Part shown: positions 1-7,788 of the stretch, piece after piece
Layout: each line of letters begins with the position of its first letter
Numbering within the stretch: position 1 is the first letter of the stretch
NCBI GenBank assembly: GCA_017436605.1
Contig: JAFSCW010000079.1
Location: forward strand, 1-56,867
Source of the DNA: Clostridia bacterium
GTDB taxonomy: Bacteria; Bacillota; Clostridia; Christensenellales; Aristaeellaceae
Length of the DNA stretch: 56,867 bases
Direction of reading: 5' to 3'
The notes under the pieces: model-generated
The model's database searches: none
Told to the model about the DNA's origin: nothing
The model's input: the letters and a program-made list of their open reading frames with translations, nothing else
Position numbers and translations under genes: made by a program

Positions 1-375
1 CTGTCCATGATCCGCATCGTGTTCGATTTTTCGCTCGTGTATTACATCATCCCGGGCTATTTCATTTCGCTGGCGCTGTCGCTGTTCGTGCCGCCGGTGT
101 ATACGGCGATCGCCTTTGACTCGGGCGGCGTGGCCAGCGGCCCGATGACCAGCTGCTTCATTCTGCCGTTTGCCATCGGCGCGTGCTGCGCGCTGCAGGG
201 CGCGGACGCCGTGCTTGCCAATGCGTTCGGCGTGGTGGCGCTGGTGGCGATGTCGCCGCTGATCACCATTCAGCTGCTCGGCTTCCGCTCGGTGATGCAG
301 CGCCATGTCCGGGAGCATCTGGCAATGCGCAGGATGCTCGACAGCGACGATCAGCAGATCATCAGCTTTATGTAA
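1..375 (+). CDS. DUF1538 family membrane protein, C-terminal part (gene runs in from the left)
   Basis: The reading frame is open from base 1, so the gene start lies outside the window and 124 residues are visible. The stretch AFDSGGVASGPMTS followed by a hydrophobic helix is the characteristic DUF1538 signature, a family of multi-pass membrane proteins of unknown transport function. At least three hydrophobic segments are visible, ending in a short charged cytosolic tail. The stop is followed after 12 bases by two genes for small PII-like proteins, an arrangement I associate with DUF1538 loci; it suggests that the PII-like proteins control the membrane protein. The family call is good; the biochemical role is unknown. 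Confidence 0.75.
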   Translation: MSMIRIVFDFSLVYYIIPGYFISLALSLFVPPVYTAIAFDSGGVASGPMTSCFILPFAIGACCALQGADAVLANAFGVVALVAMSPLITIQLLGFRSVMQRHVREHLAMRRMLDSDDQQIISFM

Positions 376-387
376 AGGGGGAGCGGT

Positions 388-753
388 ATGCCAAACAGAT
401 TTGATGCGTCGGATATTAAGAAGCTGAAGCTCCTCGTCACCGTCGTGGACAGGAACAAGGGCGAATTCTATCTGGATGTGATCAGCCAGTTTGAAGTGAA
501 CTGTCAGATGGCTGTCGGCGGTCTGGGCACGGCGAATTCGGAACTGATCGATTTGCTGGGCTTGAACATCCACAAGGCTGTCCTTCTGAGCTTTGCACGG
601 GAAGACAAGGTGGATGAAATCATGACCTGCCTGGAACAGAAGTTTGCCACGATCAAGGACGGAAAGGGTATCGCCTTTGCCGTGCCGATGTCAAGCGTGA
701 TCGGCGTGAATCTGTATCAGTTCCTGTCCAACAACAGGCTGGGAAGGGAGTAA
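388..753 (+). CDS. PII-like signalling protein, first of a pair
   Basis: 121-residue soluble protein with the PII/GlnB-like alternation of strands and helices: KLKLLVTVVDRNKG at the N-terminus, a glycine-rich middle (MAVGGLGTANSEL) where PII proteins carry the T-loop, and a C-terminal strand GIAFAVPMSSVIG. PII proteins are trimeric sensors of nucleotide and metabolite levels that bind membrane transporters or enzymes. The uridylylated Tyr of the classical GlnB T-loop is not seen. The start has a GGGGGAG ribosome binding site. It lies 12 bases after the DUF1538 gene and 5 bases before a second PII-like gene, so all three are probably co-transcribed. Ligand unknown. Confidence 0.7.
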   Translation: MPNRFDASDIKKLKLLVTVVDRNKGEFYLDVISQFEVNCQMAVGGLGTANSELIDLLGLNIHKAVLLSFAREDKVDEIMTCLEQKFATIKDGKGIAFAVPMSSVIGVNLYQFLSNNRLGRE

Positions 754-758
754 GCAGC

Positions 759-1088
759 ATGAAGACGAACAACCATGAGGTGATCTTTGCGATCGTCAAT
801 TCCAGCTTTGCCGAGGATGTGATGGACGTTGCCCGCGAGCAGGGCGCGCGCGGCGGTACGATCCTCACCGGACGCGGCGTGGCGAAGGAAGAGGCGGCGG
901 CCTTTTTCGGCATCGCGCTGCATTCTGAAAAGGAAATCCTGATGATGGTCGTGGATAAGGACATCAAGGACAATGTGCTCCATGCGATTTACCACGAGAT
1001 GGGCATGGGCAAGCCGGCGCAGGGCATCGCGTTCTCGCTGCTGGTTTCCGATGTGGCGGGCTTGGTCAAGGAGACCGAGAAGGCTTAA
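759..1088 (+). CDS. PII-like signalling protein, second of a pair
   Basis: 109-residue protein resembling nitrogen regulator PII: first strand EVIFAIVNSSFAEDVMDVA, then the glycine-rich ARGGTILTGRG corresponding to the T-loop base, and C-terminal GIAFSLLVSDVAGL. It differs from its neighbour, so the pair may form a heteromer or answer different signals. The ribosome binding site (AAGGGAG) overlaps the end of the preceding gene, which implies translational coupling. A strong hairpin terminator about 50 bases downstream ends the operon and separates it from the AT-rich cassette. Role in controlling the DUF1538 protein is inferred from gene order. Confidence 0.72.
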   Translation: MKTNNHEVIFAIVNSSFAEDVMDVAREQGARGGTILTGRGVAKEEAAAFFGIALHSEKEILMMVVDKDIKDNVLHAIYHEMGMGKPAQGIAFSLLVSDVAGLVKETEKA

Positions 1089-1135
1089 CCACATTGAGAA
1101 GGGCACTACGGTGCGCGAGGTCAAAGAAGAAAAGC

Positions 1136-1170
1136 GAAAAGCGAGACTTGATTTTCAAGTCTCGCTTTTC
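1136..1170. terminator. Bidirectional intrinsic terminator
   Basis: Perfect 16-bp stem (GAAAAGCGAGACTTGA paired with its complement) around a three-base loop. It lies between the convergent PII-like gene and XRE gene and its right arm touches the XRE stop codon. A-rich and T-rich stem ends let it work in both directions. It also marks the sharp GC change at the left edge of the AT-rich cassette. Confidence 0.85.
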
Positions 1171-1496
1171 TATATTTCCTGACTAGATAACCAATTCAGG
1201 AAACTCTTGGCAAATGCAAGTTGCTTTTTATTCATACCTCGCAAAAGATCGGCGACATTTCGCCACTCGTCGTTTTCATAACGAATTGTTCCTACAAGAA
1301 ATTCGTCAGGTGTTGTATCTAAAGCAAGAGCTAGTTTCATAATTACTTCTAACGAAGGGATGGATGTGGCGCGCTCTATACAAGACAGATATTTGTCATT
1401 AATCCCTGCGCATTCACAAACCTGCACCTGACGCAAACCCAACGCCTTCCTCTTCCGTGCGATTCGCTTTCCAATTTCTGAATAATCTAATTCCAT
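1170..1496 (-). CDS. XRE-family HTH transcriptional regulator
   Basis: 108-residue regulator. Residues 5 to 62 form a Cro/CI-type helix-turn-helix: IGKRIARKRKALGLRQVQV, then CAGINDKYLSCIERATSIPS with the recognition helix, then the LALALDTTPDEFL helix typical of XRE domains. The C-terminal 45 residues are helical without a known sensor domain. I chose the ATG at 1494-1496 because AAAGGA lies 9 bases upstream; a TTG two codons earlier leaves only 3 bases. It is transcribed away from the ligase gene and shares its control region, where a 23-bp palindrome overlaps the ligase -35 box. It is probably the local repressor of that promoter. Codons are AT-rich, unlike the flanking genes. Confidence 0.85.
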   Translation of the reverse strand: MELDYSEIGKRIARKRKALGLRQVQVCECAGINDKYLSCIERATSIPSLEVIMKLALALDTTPDEFLVGTIRYENDEWRNVADLLRGMNKKQLAFAKSFLNWLSSQEI

Positions 1497-1553
1497 TTTC
1501 AACTATCCTTTTTGCATAAATTCTACTGGATTAGGTAGAAAACAAAAACAATC

Positions 1554-1576
1554 GTCAAGTTGAAATTCAACTTGAC
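1554..1576. promoter_or_regulatory. 23-bp palindromic operator candidate
   Basis: GTCAAGTTGAA, one central A, then TTCAACTTGAC: an uninterrupted 11-bp dyad. Its right end covers five bases of the -35 hexamer of the ligase promoter, and its left end supplies a TTGACG reading toward the XRE gene. The position is ideal for repression of the ligase promoter and autoregulation by the adjacent XRE protein. Confidence 0.7.
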
Positions 1577-1600
1577 ATGAGAATTATGCGTACTTATAAT
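1572..1600 (+). promoter_or_regulatory. Consensus sigma-A promoter of the ligase operon
   Basis: TTGACA at 1572-1577, a 17-base spacer, and TATAAT at 1595-1600: a perfect match at both hexamers with ideal spacing. The ligase start codon is 43 bases beyond the -10 box. Such a strong promoter overlapped by a palindrome suggests a gene set kept tightly off and strongly inducible. Confidence 0.88.
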
Positions 1601-1643
1601 CGAATTATCCACTTATGAATTGAATGGAGAAGGAGGATGAAAA

Positions 1644-3365
1644 ATGGAAGAAAAGCAGATGGTAAGCTATCCATCTATTGAAAAACCTTGGCTTAAGTAT
1701 TATTCCGATGAGGCGAAGAATGCACAGCTTCCGAAGTGTACGATTTACGAATACCTCCTGAATAATAATCGAGAGCATTATAAGGATACTGCACTGATTT
1801 ACTTTGGAAGAAGGATTACATATGGTGGTTTGATTGAAAAAATAGAGTTGGTGGCGGCTTCGTTTGTGGCGTTGGGTGTACAAAAGGGCGATATCGTAAC
1901 CATACAAGCGTTGTCGATTCCTCAAGTTGTTTATATGATATATGCATTGAGCAAAATCGGAGCAATAGCCAATTTAGTCTATGTGACTTCTACGGCTGAT
2001 GAAGTGATGAGGAATCTATTTGAGACGAAATCAAAAGTCTATGTAACGATCGATTCAGTTTACAATAGTTTTAAGCATGAGTTTAAGAAGGAATATGTAC
2101 AAAACATTGTTCTTCTATCCCTGAAAGACGAAATGAATACTGTTGCAAAAGTGATGCTCAAGCTTAAGGTAAAAGATTCCTATACCCAAAGAGTGAACAA
2201 TACTCTTGATTGGAAAGCTTTTGTTTCTTTGGGTGCAAACAGTAAAACTGATATTGCAGGACGTAATACAGATCCAGTCATTATGGTATACACTGGCGGA
2301 ACAACCGGCAAGTCCAAAGGTGTGATGTTATCAAACTATAATCTGAATGTTGGAGCGCTTCAGTATTTGTATCTCGGATTTGAAAGAAAAAAGAGATTCT
2401 TGTGTGTTCTTCCGCCTTTTATTGCATTTGGATTGACAGTAACAATTCATATGCCTTTATCCTTTGGATTGCAAACAGCACTATGCATAGCTGCAGATCC
2501 TACTGAAATAGGCTCATTTGTAGAACAATATAAGCCAAACTATATTATTTGTGGAACGGCTCAGGCAGAGAAAATGATGATCGCCTTAGACACTAAAAGA
2601 ACAGATCTATCAAACTTGGAATTGTTAGGAGTCGGAGGAGATGCGTTGCCGATTGCCTTGGAGAGAAGAATGAATGAATTCCTGACATCTCGCAAATCAA
2701 AGACAAGAATCATTCAGGGTTATGCAATGTCAGAAACATCTGCTTCTTCTACAGCTGCTGTATATACTATACATAAGCAAGGTACAGTTGGAATTCCATT
2801 TGTTTATACTACGATAAAAGTCGTGGGTGTAGATACCATGGATGAGCTATCCTATGGTCAAAATGGCGAAATCTGTATTAATACTCCATGTGCTATGATG
2901 GGATATTACCAGAATGAAAAAGAAACGAATAGTATCCTTAAGAGGCATAGTGATGGTAGTCTGTGGGTACATACTGGTGATATAGGAAATATAGACCAAG
3001 ATGGCTTTGTTACGATTGTTGGCCGGATAAAGAGAATGATTTTAACTCAAGAGGGTAATGTGTTTCATAAGGTCTTCCCCAAAATCTTGGAAGATAAGTT
3101 TTTAGAAGTCAAAGGAGTTGAAGCTATATCGATTGTTGCCAAGCAAAGCAAGGAGACAACGAATGATCTAGTTGCATTTGTTGTTTTAGATATGATTACT
3201 CCGGAGGAAGAAGCCCTAGTGGCTCTAGATCAGTTTGCGACTGAAAACCTTGAACGATATGAACGGCCAAAAAAGTATATATTTTTAAATAGGCTTCCGC
3301 TGACTACAGTAGGAAAGGTAAATTATCGTATGCTCGAACAAGAAGCGGAAAAAACGAAGTGTTGA
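1644..3365 (+). CDS. Class I adenylate-forming enzyme (acyl-CoA/AMP-dependent ligase)
   Basis: 573-residue ANL-superfamily enzyme that would activate a carboxylic acid as an acyl-AMP and pass it to CoA or another thiol. Visible core motifs: A3 phosphate loop YTGGTTGKSKG near residue 216, A5 YAMSETSAS near 359 (usual YGMTE), A7/A8 HTGDIGNIDQDGF...GRIKRMI near 442-466, and A10 TTVGKVNYR near 556 with the catalytic Lys. All residues needed for activity appear present. The ribosome binding site GAAGGAGG is strong. The gene follows a consensus promoter and palindrome and is strikingly AT-rich, as expected for acquired DNA. No carrier protein, ketosynthase or beta-oxidation gene is nearby, so the substrate cannot be told. 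Confidence 0.85.
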   Translation: MEEKQMVSYPSIEKPWLKYYSDEAKNAQLPKCTIYEYLLNNNREHYKDTALIYFGRRITYGGLIEKIELVAASFVALGVQKGDIVTIQALSIPQVVYMIYALSKIGAIANLVYVTSTADEVMRNLFETKSKVYVTIDSVYNSFKHEFKKEYVQNIVLLSLKDEMNTVAKVMLKLKVKDSYTQRVNNTLDWKAFVSLGANSKTDIAGRNTDPVIMVYTGGTTGKSKGVMLSNYNLNVGALQYLYLGFERKKRFLCVLPPFIAFGLTVTIHMPLSFGLQTALCIAADPTEIGSFVEQYKPNYIICGTAQAEKMMIALDTKRTDLSNLELLGVGGDALPIALERRMNEFLTSRKSKTRIIQGYAMSETSASSTAAVYTIHKQGTVGIPFVYTTIKVVGVDTMDELSYGQNGEICINTPCAMMGYYQNEKETNSILKRHSDGSLWVHTGDIGNIDQDGFVTIVGRIKRMILTQEGNVFHKVFPKILEDKFLEVKGVEAISIVAKQSKETTNDLVAFVVLDMITPEEEALVALDQFATENLERYERPKKYIFLNRLPLTTVGKVNYRMLEQEAEKTKC

Positions 3366-3424
3366 AGTCTGGTATATACTGCGGAGCCCCTCTTAAAGGT
3401 TGTATATTGTGTTGAAAAGAATTA

Positions 3425-3856
3425 TTGGAAAACAAGAGTATGAATAAGGAATACAATATTACACTCAATAAAGCATGGTCACTCTCGAAAGAATGGAAAA
3501 TGGCAGCAATTATTTGGAGAACGTTGGATCATGTTTTTGTTCTTGGTTCTTTTATGGCATCTATGCTTGCTACATATGTTGCAGCAGAAAGAGAAAATGA
3601 TAATAATATAATAATTGTTTTATCTGCTATTGCAGCGTTCTTAACACTCATGGGTTTTGCATGTAATCCCTCAAAGTATATGACCAATTACCGTAAAGCC
3701 TTTGATGTCTTAAATGATGCTCTTATTTCGAACACCGATGTAGAAGGTAAGTTGACTAGCGCCGATGGTCATAGGGAAATTGTAGAAGCGATTAAGCGTG
3801 CAGAAAAGTATATAAGTAAGACTTATGATGTCGATGAATTCTGTGAAGCAGAATAG
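3425..3856 (+). CDS. Two-TM small membrane protein, SLATT-like
   Basis: 143-residue protein: an N-terminal amphipathic helix, TM helix at about 36-54 (VFVLGSFMASMLATYVAA), a short charged turn, a second TM at about 60-79 (IIIVLSAIAAFLTLMGFA), then a cytosolic helical tail with NPSKYMTNYRKAFDVLNDAL. This order matches SLATT-type two-TM proteins, which serve as membrane effectors in several nucleotide-signal conflict systems; the assignment rests on topology and tail pattern only. The start is uncertain: TTG at 3425 or ATG at 3440, both with weak ribosome binding sites. It lies 59 bases after the ligase, with no terminator between, so it is probably in the same transcript. Confidence 0.6.
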   Translation: MENKSMNKEYNITLNKAWSLSKEWKMAAIIWRTLDHVFVLGSFMASMLATYVAAERENDNNIIIVLSAIAAFLTLMGFACNPSKYMTNYRKAFDVLNDALISNTDVEGKLTSADGHREIVEAIKRAEKYISKTYDVDEFCEAE

Positions 3857-3969
3857 GATTCATTGCATATAAAAGAGCGCAAAAAGCAAAAGAAATGTGT
3901 TGGGAAACATAATGAGATGTAAAGTTCAATCATGCTAGTGTATTGTTAGTCATTTAAGAATGCAAATGA

Positions 3970-3998
3970 TTGACAAATAAATATCGAGGCGTTACAAT
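3970..3998 (+). promoter_or_regulatory. Promoter of fucO
   Basis: TTGACA at 3970-3975, 17-base spacer, TACAAT at 3993-3998, 69 bases before the fucO start. It lies in the last AT-rich bases, so it marks where the cassette ends. The rest of 3857-3969 shows no gene or structure. Confidence 0.82.
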
Positions 3999-4067
3999 GG
4001 AAACACAGGCGGCATGTGCCGTCCAATTGAACCGACAAAACAAGAGAATATAAGGAGGGCATTTCCC

Positions 4068-5216
4068 ATGGCGAATCGTATCGTTCTCAACCCCATTTCC
4101 TATCACGGCAAGGGCGCGATTGAAAACATCGTGCCGGAGCTCACCTCCCGCGGCTACAAGAAGGCGTTTGTCTGCTCCGATCCGGATCTGGTGAAGTTCG
4201 GCGTCACGAAGAAGGTTACCGATCTGCTGGACAAGGCCGGCTTTGCGTATGAGGTCTACAGCGAGATCAAGCCGAACCCGACCATCGAGAACGTTCAGAG
4301 CGGCGTGGCGGCCTACAAGGCCTGCGGCGCGGACTGCATCGTGACCATCGGCGGCGGCTCCTCCATGGATACCGCGAAGGCCGTGGGCATCATCATCACC
4401 AACCCGGAATACGCCGACGTTCGCTCCCTGGAGGGCGTCGCGCCGACCAAGAATAAGTGCGTGTTCACCATCGCCGTGCCCACCACCGCCGGCACTGCGG
4501 CTGAGGTTACGATCAACTACGTCATCACCGACGTCGAGAAGAAGCGCAAGTTTGTCTGCGTCGACGTGCATGACATTCCGGAAGTCGCCGTCGTCGATCC
4601 GGACATGATGTCCACCATGCCCAAGGGCCTGACCGCCGCGACCGGCATGGACGCGCTGACCCATGCGATCGAGGGCTTCACGACCAAGGGCGCCTGGGAG
4701 ATGACCGATATGTTCCATCTCAAGGCGATCGAGATCATCGCGAAGTCTCTGCGCGCGGCTGTCGCCGGCGAAGCGGAGGGCTTTGAGGGCATGGCGCTGG
4801 GTCAGTATGTGGCCGGCATGGGCTTTAGCAACGTGGGCCTTGGCATCGTGCACTCCATGGCGCATACCCTGGGTGCTGTCTACGACACCCCGCATGGCGT
4901 GGGCAATGCGATCCTGCTGCCGACGATCATGGAATACAACGCGCCGGTGACGGGCGACAAGTATAAGTACATCGCCGCCGCGATGGGCGTCGAGGGCACC
5001 GAGCAGATGATGCAGGAAGAATACCGCAAGGCTGCCTGCGACGCCGTGCGCAAGCTGAGCGCCGACGTGGGCATCCCGGCTGACCTGAAGGACATCGTCA
5101 AGGCTGAGGATCTCGACTTCCTGGCCGAGTCCGCCTATGCGGACGCCTGCCGCCCGGGCAACCCGCGCGACACCAGCGTCGAGGAGATCAAGGAGCTGTT
5201 CCTCAAGCTCATGTAA
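4068..5216 (+). CDS. fucO: Lactaldehyde reductase (iron-containing alcohol dehydrogenase)
   Basis: 382-residue group III alcohol dehydrogenase that reduces lactaldehyde to 1,2-propanediol with NADH, the redox-balancing last step of L-fucose and L-rhamnose fermentation. Long stretches read like Escherichia coli FucO: NPEYADVRSLEG, PTTAGTAAEVTINYVITD and ALGQYVAGMGFSNVGLG. NAD-binding GGGSSMDTAK is present, as are the iron ligands in GMDALTHAIEG (Asp, His), IVHSMAH and DTPHG (His, His). The ATG at 4068 is chosen for its AAGGAGG; an in-frame ATG at 4014 lacks one. It is monocistronic, between its own promoter and a strong terminator. No fucose or rhamnose isomerase or aldolase gene is in the window. 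Confidence 0.93.
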   Translation: MANRIVLNPISYHGKGAIENIVPELTSRGYKKAFVCSDPDLVKFGVTKKVTDLLDKAGFAYEVYSEIKPNPTIENVQSGVAAYKACGADCIVTIGGGSSMDTAKAVGIIITNPEYADVRSLEGVAPTKNKCVFTIAVPTTAGTAAEVTINYVITDVEKKRKFVCVDVHDIPEVAVVDPDMMSTMPKGLTAATGMDALTHAIEGFTTKGAWEMTDMFHLKAIEIIAKSLRAAVAGEAEGFEGMALGQYVAGMGFSNVGLGIVHSMAHTLGAVYDTPHGVGNAILLPTIMEYNAPVTGDKYKYIAAAMGVEGTEQMMQEEYRKAACDAVRKLSADVGIPADLKDIVKAEDLDFLAESAYADACRPGNPRDTSVEEIKELFLKLM

Positions 5217-5232
5217 TCCCCTGGATAACAAC

Positions 5233-5280
5233 AAGCGGCCTCTCTCCCCTTGCGGGGCGGGAGGCCGCTTTCTGCTTTTC
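5233..5280 (+). terminator. Terminator of fucO
   Basis: Stem AAGCGGCCTC (5233-5242) pairs with GAGGCCGCTT (5261-5270); the intervening CTCCCC/GGGG bases extend the hairpin. A T-rich tail follows. It also sits between the convergent fucO and the next minus-strand gene. Confidence 0.85.
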
Positions 5281-5294
5281 AACATAGCAGAGGA

Positions 5295-6419
5295 TTATCG
5301 GAGCCGGATGCCGGGATCGCTGGCCTGGGGCAGGGCGGAGAGGGGCAGATACACGCCGGGCTTCCCGCTCAGCTGAAAGGAATAGATGACGGGCTCGCCT
5401 TCGGGCGTGAGCATGATCTGCGGGCCGGTGTCCTCCCGCGCGCCGTAATCGCGCACGTCGAGGCTGAGCACCTCGCCCTGAGGATTCAGCGTCATGGCGA
5501 AGATGGTATACAGACTCCGGGACTTGGCGACGCAGTAGCCGTAAAGCGTTGCGGTGCCGTCTCCGTTTTCCCGCGCGCAGGAGGGATGGGTGATGGCGTT
5601 TTTCGTTTCGAGCGTCTTCGACCAGAACAGCTTGCCCTCTGCGCTCAGATGCGTCAAGCGGTATCGCTTATAGTCGCTGACCAGTGAGCCGGACAGGATT
5701 ACGCCGCCGTCTCCGTCGGGATGGAGGTTGTTGTAGTGGAAATCCTCGTCCGTGGTGTGATAGGCCCAGGAAACCTCGCCGTCCTCGATGCGAAGGACGA
5801 TGCAGTCGGGCAGGCTGGGCCTGCCGTGCTGCTTGATCAGCAGATAATGCGCGCCTCCGCTCATGGTGATCGCCTGCACGAAGGCGTTTTCAAATGCGAT
5901 GCCGTAGCGCAGCACCGGCGCGAGGGTATCGCCGTCGTAGAGCATAAGCTCGGTCTGTCCGTTTTGGGCCTCGCAGACGCCGGCGAACAGCCCCTTGCAA
6001 AAGCGCAGATCGTAGGGATTACCCTCGAAGGGTTTTCCCTTTCCGAGGCTGCCGTCCTCCAATGGGAAAAGCGTATACGACTGCTTCCATGTGCTGCCCT
6101 CTTCCGCAGAATTGGCGCTGCGGATGACGCAAAGACGCCCGTCCGGCAAACGCAGGGCCGAATACCCGTAGGCCCCTTCCCCGGCCAGAGGGAGATCAAA
6201 CGTTACCTCGCCCCGATGGATGTGCTGCAGGCGGTACTGCGCGGCGGAGAGCTCCGTGCTGCAGCGGATGACGGCACATTCGTCGGGCGCGAGCGGGGCG
6301 ATGCTGCTGATGAAATCGTATTCGCCGAGCATCTCAAACGCATAGCCGGAAAGATCCAGCGCGAGCGCGAAGCAGGGCAGGAGCAGAAGCAGAAGCAGCG
6401 CGGCAAAGAAACGTGTCAT
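5295..6419 (-). CDS. Secreted propeller-like protein of unknown function
   Basis: 374 residues starting with a clear signal peptide (MTRFFAALLLLLLLPCFALA). The mature part is a series of short beta-rich repeats of the type ...GEVTFDLPLAG..., ...EDGEVSWAYHTTDED..., ...SAEGKLFWSKTLETK..., that is, strand pairs ending in W or F, typical of beta-propeller blades. It ends with a short positively charged IRLR. No catalytic motif is recognised. The start has a CGGAGG site. It lies downstream of pepT on the same strand but a hairpin separates them. A protein of the same style is encoded at 47272-48789. Probable extracellular binding or scaffold protein; function unknown. Confidence 0.65.
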   Translation of the reverse strand: MTRFFAALLLLLLLPCFALALDLSGYAFEMLGEYDFISSIAPLAPDECAVIRCSTELSAAQYRLQHIHRGEVTFDLPLAGEGAYGYSALRLPDGRLCVIRSANSAEEGSTWKQSYTLFPLEDGSLGKGKPFEGNPYDLRFCKGLFAGVCEAQNGQTELMLYDGDTLAPVLRYGIAFENAFVQAITMSGGAHYLLIKQHGRPSLPDCIVLRIEDGEVSWAYHTTDEDFHYNNLHPDGDGGVILSGSLVSDYKRYRLTHLSAEGKLFWSKTLETKNAITHPSCARENGDGTATLYGYCVAKSRSLYTIFAMTLNPQGEVLSLDVRDYGAREDTGPQIMLTPEGEPVIYSFQLSGKPGVYLPLSALPQASDPGIRLR

Positions 6420-6457
6420 GGCGTATTCCTCCGGTTTGATATTCTGCTTATATGACG

Positions 6458-6488
6458 ACGCGGACAGGAGAAAATTTCCTGTCCGCGT
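6458..6488 (-). terminator. Hairpin downstream of pepT
   Basis: Perfect 12-bp stem ACGCGGACAGGA with its complement around an eight-base AT-rich loop. It follows the pepT stop on the minus strand and lies just upstream of the propeller-like gene. A good T-tract is missing, so it may be a partial terminator or an mRNA processing/stability element. Confidence 0.55.
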
Positions 6489-6521
6489 GATATTGAATTG
6501 AAAAACGGAGTATTGTCCCGA

Positions 6522-7739
6522 TTACAGGCCGCCGAGCATCAGCAGCTCGACCATCTTCGCGCAGCGGTCCATGCTCTCCATGGCGATATGCTCGAACTTA
6601 CCGTGGTAGGCGAAGCCGCCGGTGCAGAGATTCGGGGTCGGCAGACCCAGTTCGGACAGGCGGCAGCCGTCTGTTCCGCCGCGAACCGGCTCGACGAAGG
6701 GCTTCATGCCCGCCAGCGCAGCAGCCTTCTTCGCGTTTTCGATCAGGTGCATGTGCGGCGCGATCTTCTCGGCCATGTTGTAGTAGGTATCGCAAAGCTC
6801 CAGCGCGATCACCTCGCGGCCATAGCGCTCGTTGATCGTCTTGGCGGCATGGCGCATCGTCTGCTTGCGGGTTTCGAACGTGGCGCGGTCGTGGTCGCGG
6901 ATGATGTATTCGAGCTCGGCATAGGAGACGTCGCCCTTCATATCGTGCAGATGGAAGAAGCCCTCGTAGCCCTCGGTCAGACGCGGGGTATCGCCGGCGG
7001 GCAGCAGGCTGTTGAATTCCATGGCGACCAGCGCGGCGTTGATCATGGTGTTCTTCGAGGAGCCGGGATGCACGCTCATGCCGGTGACGCAGACCTTCGC
7101 GGAGGCGGCGTTGAACGTCTCATAGGCGATTTCACCCGCCTCGCCGCCGTCGACGGTATAGGCGAACTTTGCGCCGAACTTCTCGATGTCGAAATGCGCG
7201 ACGCCCATGCCGATTTCCTCGTCCGGGGTGAAGGCGATGCAGAGCTTGCCGTGCGGCTTGCCGCTCTCGATGACGGCCTCCACGGCGGTCAGGATCTCGG
7301 CGATGCCGGCCTTGTCGTCCGCGCCCAGCAGGGTCGTGCCGTCGGAGGTGATGAGCGTCATGCCGGCGAGATTCTTGAGCCCCGGGAAGCTTTCCACGGT
7401 CAGCACATCGCCCGTGCCCGCGAGGACGACGTCGCTGCCGTCGTAGTTTTCAAGGATCTGCGGCTTCACATTCTCGCCGGAATAATCCGGAGAGGTATCC
7501 ATGTGCGCGATGAAGCCGAGAGCGGGAATATCTTCGCAGCCCTTGGTCGCGGCCAGCCAGCCGTAGACCACGCCGAACTTGTCGACATGAACGCCCTCAA
7601 GGCCGATGGTCTTCATTTCTTGGGCGAGCTGATGCGCCAGATCGAACTGACATGCGGAGGACGGCGCGGCGGAGGAGGCGGGATCGGAGGTCGTATGGAC
7701 CTTGACGTAATCGAGGAAACGGGTAGAGGCACGCTTCAT
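6522..7739 (-). CDS. pepT: Peptidase T (tripeptide aminopeptidase)
   Basis: 405-residue M20B metallopeptidase that removes the N-terminal residue of tripeptides in the cytosol. The two-zinc site is complete: GFIAHMDTSPD (His, catalytic Asp), GADDKAGIAEI (bridging Asp), FTPDEEIGMG (general base Glu and metal Glu), YTVDGGEAGE, and the C-terminal HGKFE. The substrate-binding GMSVHPGSSKN and RGGTDGCRLSELGLPTPN are as in characterised PepT. The ATG at 7737-7739 has AAAGGAG 9 bases upstream; a TTG three codons earlier is less likely. It lies 49 bases downstream of an AEC-family transporter gene, so the two are probably one operon, perhaps uptake or export of a small acid or peptide-linked metabolite. 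Confidence 0.95.
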   Translation of the reverse strand: MKRASTRFLDYVKVHTTSDPASSAAPSSACQFDLAHQLAQEMKTIGLEGVHVDKFGVVYGWLAATKGCEDIPALGFIAHMDTSPDYSGENVKPQILENYDGSDVVLAGTGDVLTVESFPGLKNLAGMTLITSDGTTLLGADDKAGIAEILTAVEAVIESGKPHGKLCIAFTPDEEIGMGVAHFDIEKFGAKFAYTVDGGEAGEIAYETFNAASAKVCVTGMSVHPGSSKNTMINAALVAMEFNSLLPAGDTPRLTEGYEGFFHLHDMKGDVSYAELEYIIRDHDRATFETRKQTMRHAAKTINERYGREVIALELCDTYYNMAEKIAPHMHLIENAKKAAALAGMKPFVEPVRGGTDGCRLSELGLPTPNLCTGGFAYHGKFEHIAMESMDRCAKMVELLMLGGL

Positions 7740-7788
7740 ATTGAGCAACTCCTTTGCGGATATTCTTATCGGGTTCGTTTTTCGGCGA

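Noticed and set aside
1120..3900. Attachment-site direct repeats around the AT-rich cassette
   Set aside because: Only vague A/G-rich similarity (GCGAAAAGCG versus GCGCAAAAAGC) is visible at the two edges; not convincing.
3954..5285. 443-residue open frame opposite fucO
   Set aside because: It is the antisense shadow of a GC-rich coding gene: His/Arg/Asp/Ala-rich, no motif, and fucO is unambiguous on the other strand.
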